Source: Prostheceraeus crozeri (Eukaryota; Platyhelminthes; Polycladida; Euryleptidae). From it: 64,000 nt of DNA. Every line of letters begins with the position of its first letter. The stretch's first letter is position 1. Made by a program: the position numbers and the translations under genes. Under the pieces are notes generated by a model that ran no database searches, had not been told where the DNA came from, and saw nothing but the letters and a program-made list of their open reading frames with translations. Below, piece by piece: positions 63,262-64,000 of the stretch. The stretch spans positions 124,001-188,000 of the forward strand of contig CAJQUW010007262.1 in the NCBI GenBank assembly GCA_907163375.1. The letters run 5' to 3'.

Positions 63262-63660
63262 CTAGGTCTTAAGATTGCATAGAAGATATTTTCTGCGATG
63301 TCTGCATTTGGAAATGATCTCATTCTTTTTGTTGATCAAATTTCTAGGGTCAGCTGCTGCAATGAAATATTTTTCTGTGAGACATAGATTACAGTATCTC
63401 ATTCCACACGTATATGGTGATGATTTTGAAACAACATCCCATTCGATTGCATAATTTTGATCTTCATCAAAAGATTGAGCTTCCAGATATATTTTGAGAG
63501 TGATGCTTCGTTCATATACGAAAAGTTTGTGAACGATTTTTTGTGATTTATGTTTCTCGATGGTGAAGTCTTTCTCACACATACCGTAATAGATCTTTTC
63601 ATCTGTTCTTGACTTAGCAGTCGGTTTTGTATACAGCACACTCTTGTAAGCAATCACCAC
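63262..63660 (-). pseudogene. PLE GIY-YIG endonuclease fragment
   Basis: KIYYGMCEKDF (GIY-YIG second segment), YAIEWDVVSKSSPY, MRYCNLCLTEKYFI and ISKCRHRRKYLL, in the order of the C-terminal endonuclease of one PLE lineage. An overlapping frame (63653-63399) carries the missing ASLSKYIWKL segment, so at least two frameshifts are present. Catalytic Glu probably in LTEKYFI. The upstream RT is absent. Confidence 0.65.
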
Positions 63661-63760
63661 TTAAAGGACAATTTTCTTACACTCTACAATTGCATTTCCG
63701 TTCAATTTGAGGGAAGAATGATGAAGGAGTTAGGGACATGGGTTTTTGGATGGGGAGAAG

Positions 63761-64000
63761 CCGAAAATTGAGAACTACGTCGAGGAAACTGTTCTTTTCT
63801 GTATTTCAGACGATTTCAAAACTCACTTTCGTGTCAATCGTCAAACGGCAGAATACTTATTCAAAGTAATAGAAGCAAGAGATTGAGATTGATTCATTAA
63901 GAATGACAACAGACCAGGACAGCCATTTGTGTCACATGTGAAAAACTGTCAGATTTATCGCATTTTTTCGATGCAGAACAGCCAGACTTCACCATCCGCT
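63761..64000 (+). pseudogene. HARBI1/Harbinger-like N-terminal fragment, cut by window end
   Basis: 63761-63886 encodes NYVEETVLFCISDDFKTHFR and VNRQTAEYLFKVI, the N-terminal helical part of Harbinger nucleases, then TGA. Related sequence seems to continue to the window edge. Start not defined. Too short to judge whether the full gene is intact outside the window. Confidence 0.45.

Overview
This window is from the nuclear genome of an animal, most likely an invertebrate. The evidence is spliced genes with GT-AG introns, a class A seven-transmembrane receptor, and a dense mix of Polinton, Penelope-like, PIF-Harbinger, Tc1/mariner, P-element, RTE-like and CR1-like elements. I cannot name the species. 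Nothing is prokaryotic.

Layout. (1) 384-19282 (+) holds the last ten exons visible here of the spliceosomal helicase gene SNRNP200/Brr2. They encode the C-terminal helicase cassette, its Sec63 unit and the stop codon. Phases chain through all ten exons into one 818-codon frame. Nine of the ten exon ends look normal; the donor after 2166 reads GA instead of GT. The introns carry transposon relics: a PIF-Harbinger (5541-7233), a tRNA-like SINE candidate (about 10115-10315), a mariner-like element with perfect 33-bp TIRs (12223-13840) and two LINE fragments. (2) 19.3-32.1 kb is gene-poor repeat territory: a 4.1-kb element with TAA duplications and a nested piggyBac-like element, a CR1-like LINE end, and several palindromic elements. 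(3) 32108-48189 is a structurally complete Polinton/Maverick (16,082 bp) with about 0.5-kb TIRs and a perfect 6-bp target duplication (TGCGTT). (4) 48.2-64 kb holds a perfectly mirrored pair of Penelope GIY-YIG units, an intronless GPCR (53393-54391, -), a THAP/P-element relic, a nearly full-length RTE-like LINE, more Penelope fragments with hammerhead-ribozyme-like motifs, and a partial HARBI1-like coding piece at the right edge.

The Polinton carries a virus-like gene set: adenain-type protease, retrovirus-like integrase, family B DNA polymerase, packaging ATPase, double-jelly-roll major capsid protein, penton-like minor capsid protein, two small glycine/alanine-rich hydrophobic proteins resembling membrane-active virion proteins, a parvovirus-type phospholipase A2-like domain, and a long coiled-coil protein whose N-terminus looks like a phage tail-fibre repeat. 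Four further genes are unrecognised. Polymerase, ATPase, penton and protease frames are open. The capsid gene has two frameshifts in homopolymers, the fibre-like and PLA2-like frames have in-frame stops, and the integrase has an unusually short Asp-Glu spacing. This copy therefore looks recent but probably not autonomous, unless some breaks are assembly errors.

The most promising leads are the fibre-like protein, the PLA2-integrase shared frame, the unidentified 436-residue plus-strand Polinton protein, the GA-AG intron, the GIY-YIG palindrome and the hammerhead candidate at 63125-63195.
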